DNA of 64,000 nucleotides from an uncultured Pelagibacteraceae bacterium (GTDB lineage Bacteria > Pseudomonadota > Alphaproteobacteria > Pelagibacterales > Pelagibacteraceae): assembly GCA_902623415.1 (NCBI GenBank), contig CACNTU010000001.1, forward strand, positions 1 through 64,000, written 5' to 3'. Position 1 is the stretch's first letter. Each line of letters opens with the position of its first letter. Below the pieces are notes generated by a model. That model saw nothing but the letters and a program-made list of their open reading frames with translations, was not told the DNA's origin and ran no database searches. Positions 63,704 to 64,000 of this stretch are shown piece by piece. The position numbers and the translations under genes were made by a program.

Positions 63704-63966
63704 GTTGGTTTTCCAACTATGACGATAAACGAATTTCGTAATAACCATTGCGGACGTGGGGGCGGTACCCACCACCTCCACCAATTAATAATATGGGGGT
63801 GAACTAGATTCGACGAGTGACTAAAGGCTATTCTTTCGTTCGGGATTGTTCCACCGTAACGGGCTAATTTATAATTGCTAACGAAAGTTATGCACTTGCT
63901 GCTTAATTGACATTGTTAATTAAGTAAACGGGGTTTGGGGCACCTGGCAACAGAACGCCCCTTTAT
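63704..63966 (+). ncRNA. ssrA: Circularly permuted two-piece tmRNA: acceptor piece (3' end CCA at 63781-63783), 11-nt intervening segment (63784-63794), coding piece from 63795; tag ORF 63877-63906 = ANESYALAA
   Basis: Acceptor stem GGGGGTG/CACCTCC with G3.U70, discriminator A plus CCA; T-arm stem GTGGG/CCCAC; GATTCGACG D-arm region; tag GCTAACGAAAGTTATGCACTTGCTGCTTAA; P2-type pairing AACGAA...AATAACC with GGCTATT...TTCGTT. Confidence 0.93.
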
Positions 63967-64000
63967 TGAAAAAACTTTAATTTAGTTTAGTGATAAGTAA

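Overview
AT-rich window consistent with a SAR11/Pelagibacter-like alphaproteobacterium (inferred from gene content, tight overlapping operons and a permuted tmRNA; no database search was possible). From left to right: (1) carnitine/gamma-butyrobetaine-type genes, with a stand-alone ProV-like ATPase and a betainyl-CoA-type thioesterase; (2) a cluster of LLM flavin monooxygenase, DUF1185 protein, alpha/beta hydrolase and aldehyde dehydrogenase, ending in a LivK-like binding protein, which resembles N-methylpyridinium (trigonelline/homarine) ring-cleavage logic; (3) a minus-strand run of about 16 genes holding two complete LIV-type ABC transporters, AzlCD, a CsiD/GlaH-type glutarate hydroxylase, a P5C reductase-like gene and two small ORFs, one of 23 aa absent from the ORF track; (4) LysE, Grx, YbiU/DUF1479, MsrB, HDAC-like, DadA-like and other genes; (5) leuA-mreBCD-mrdA-rodA with a possible Ile/Leu-rich leader; (6) a Dpp-type peptide ABC transporter and ilvC-ilvH-ilvB; (7) miaA, htrA, hflKC, mrp and thyX; (8) a surface-polysaccharide cluster with a GT2-GT26 fusion, a GDP-mannose 3,5-epimerase-like gene, two Wzy/WaaL-like proteins and one apparently frame-split membrane gene; (9) a circularly permuted two-piece ssrA (tmRNA) at the right edge, with a tag reading ANESYALAA. 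No rRNA, tRNA, CRISPR array or transposase was seen.
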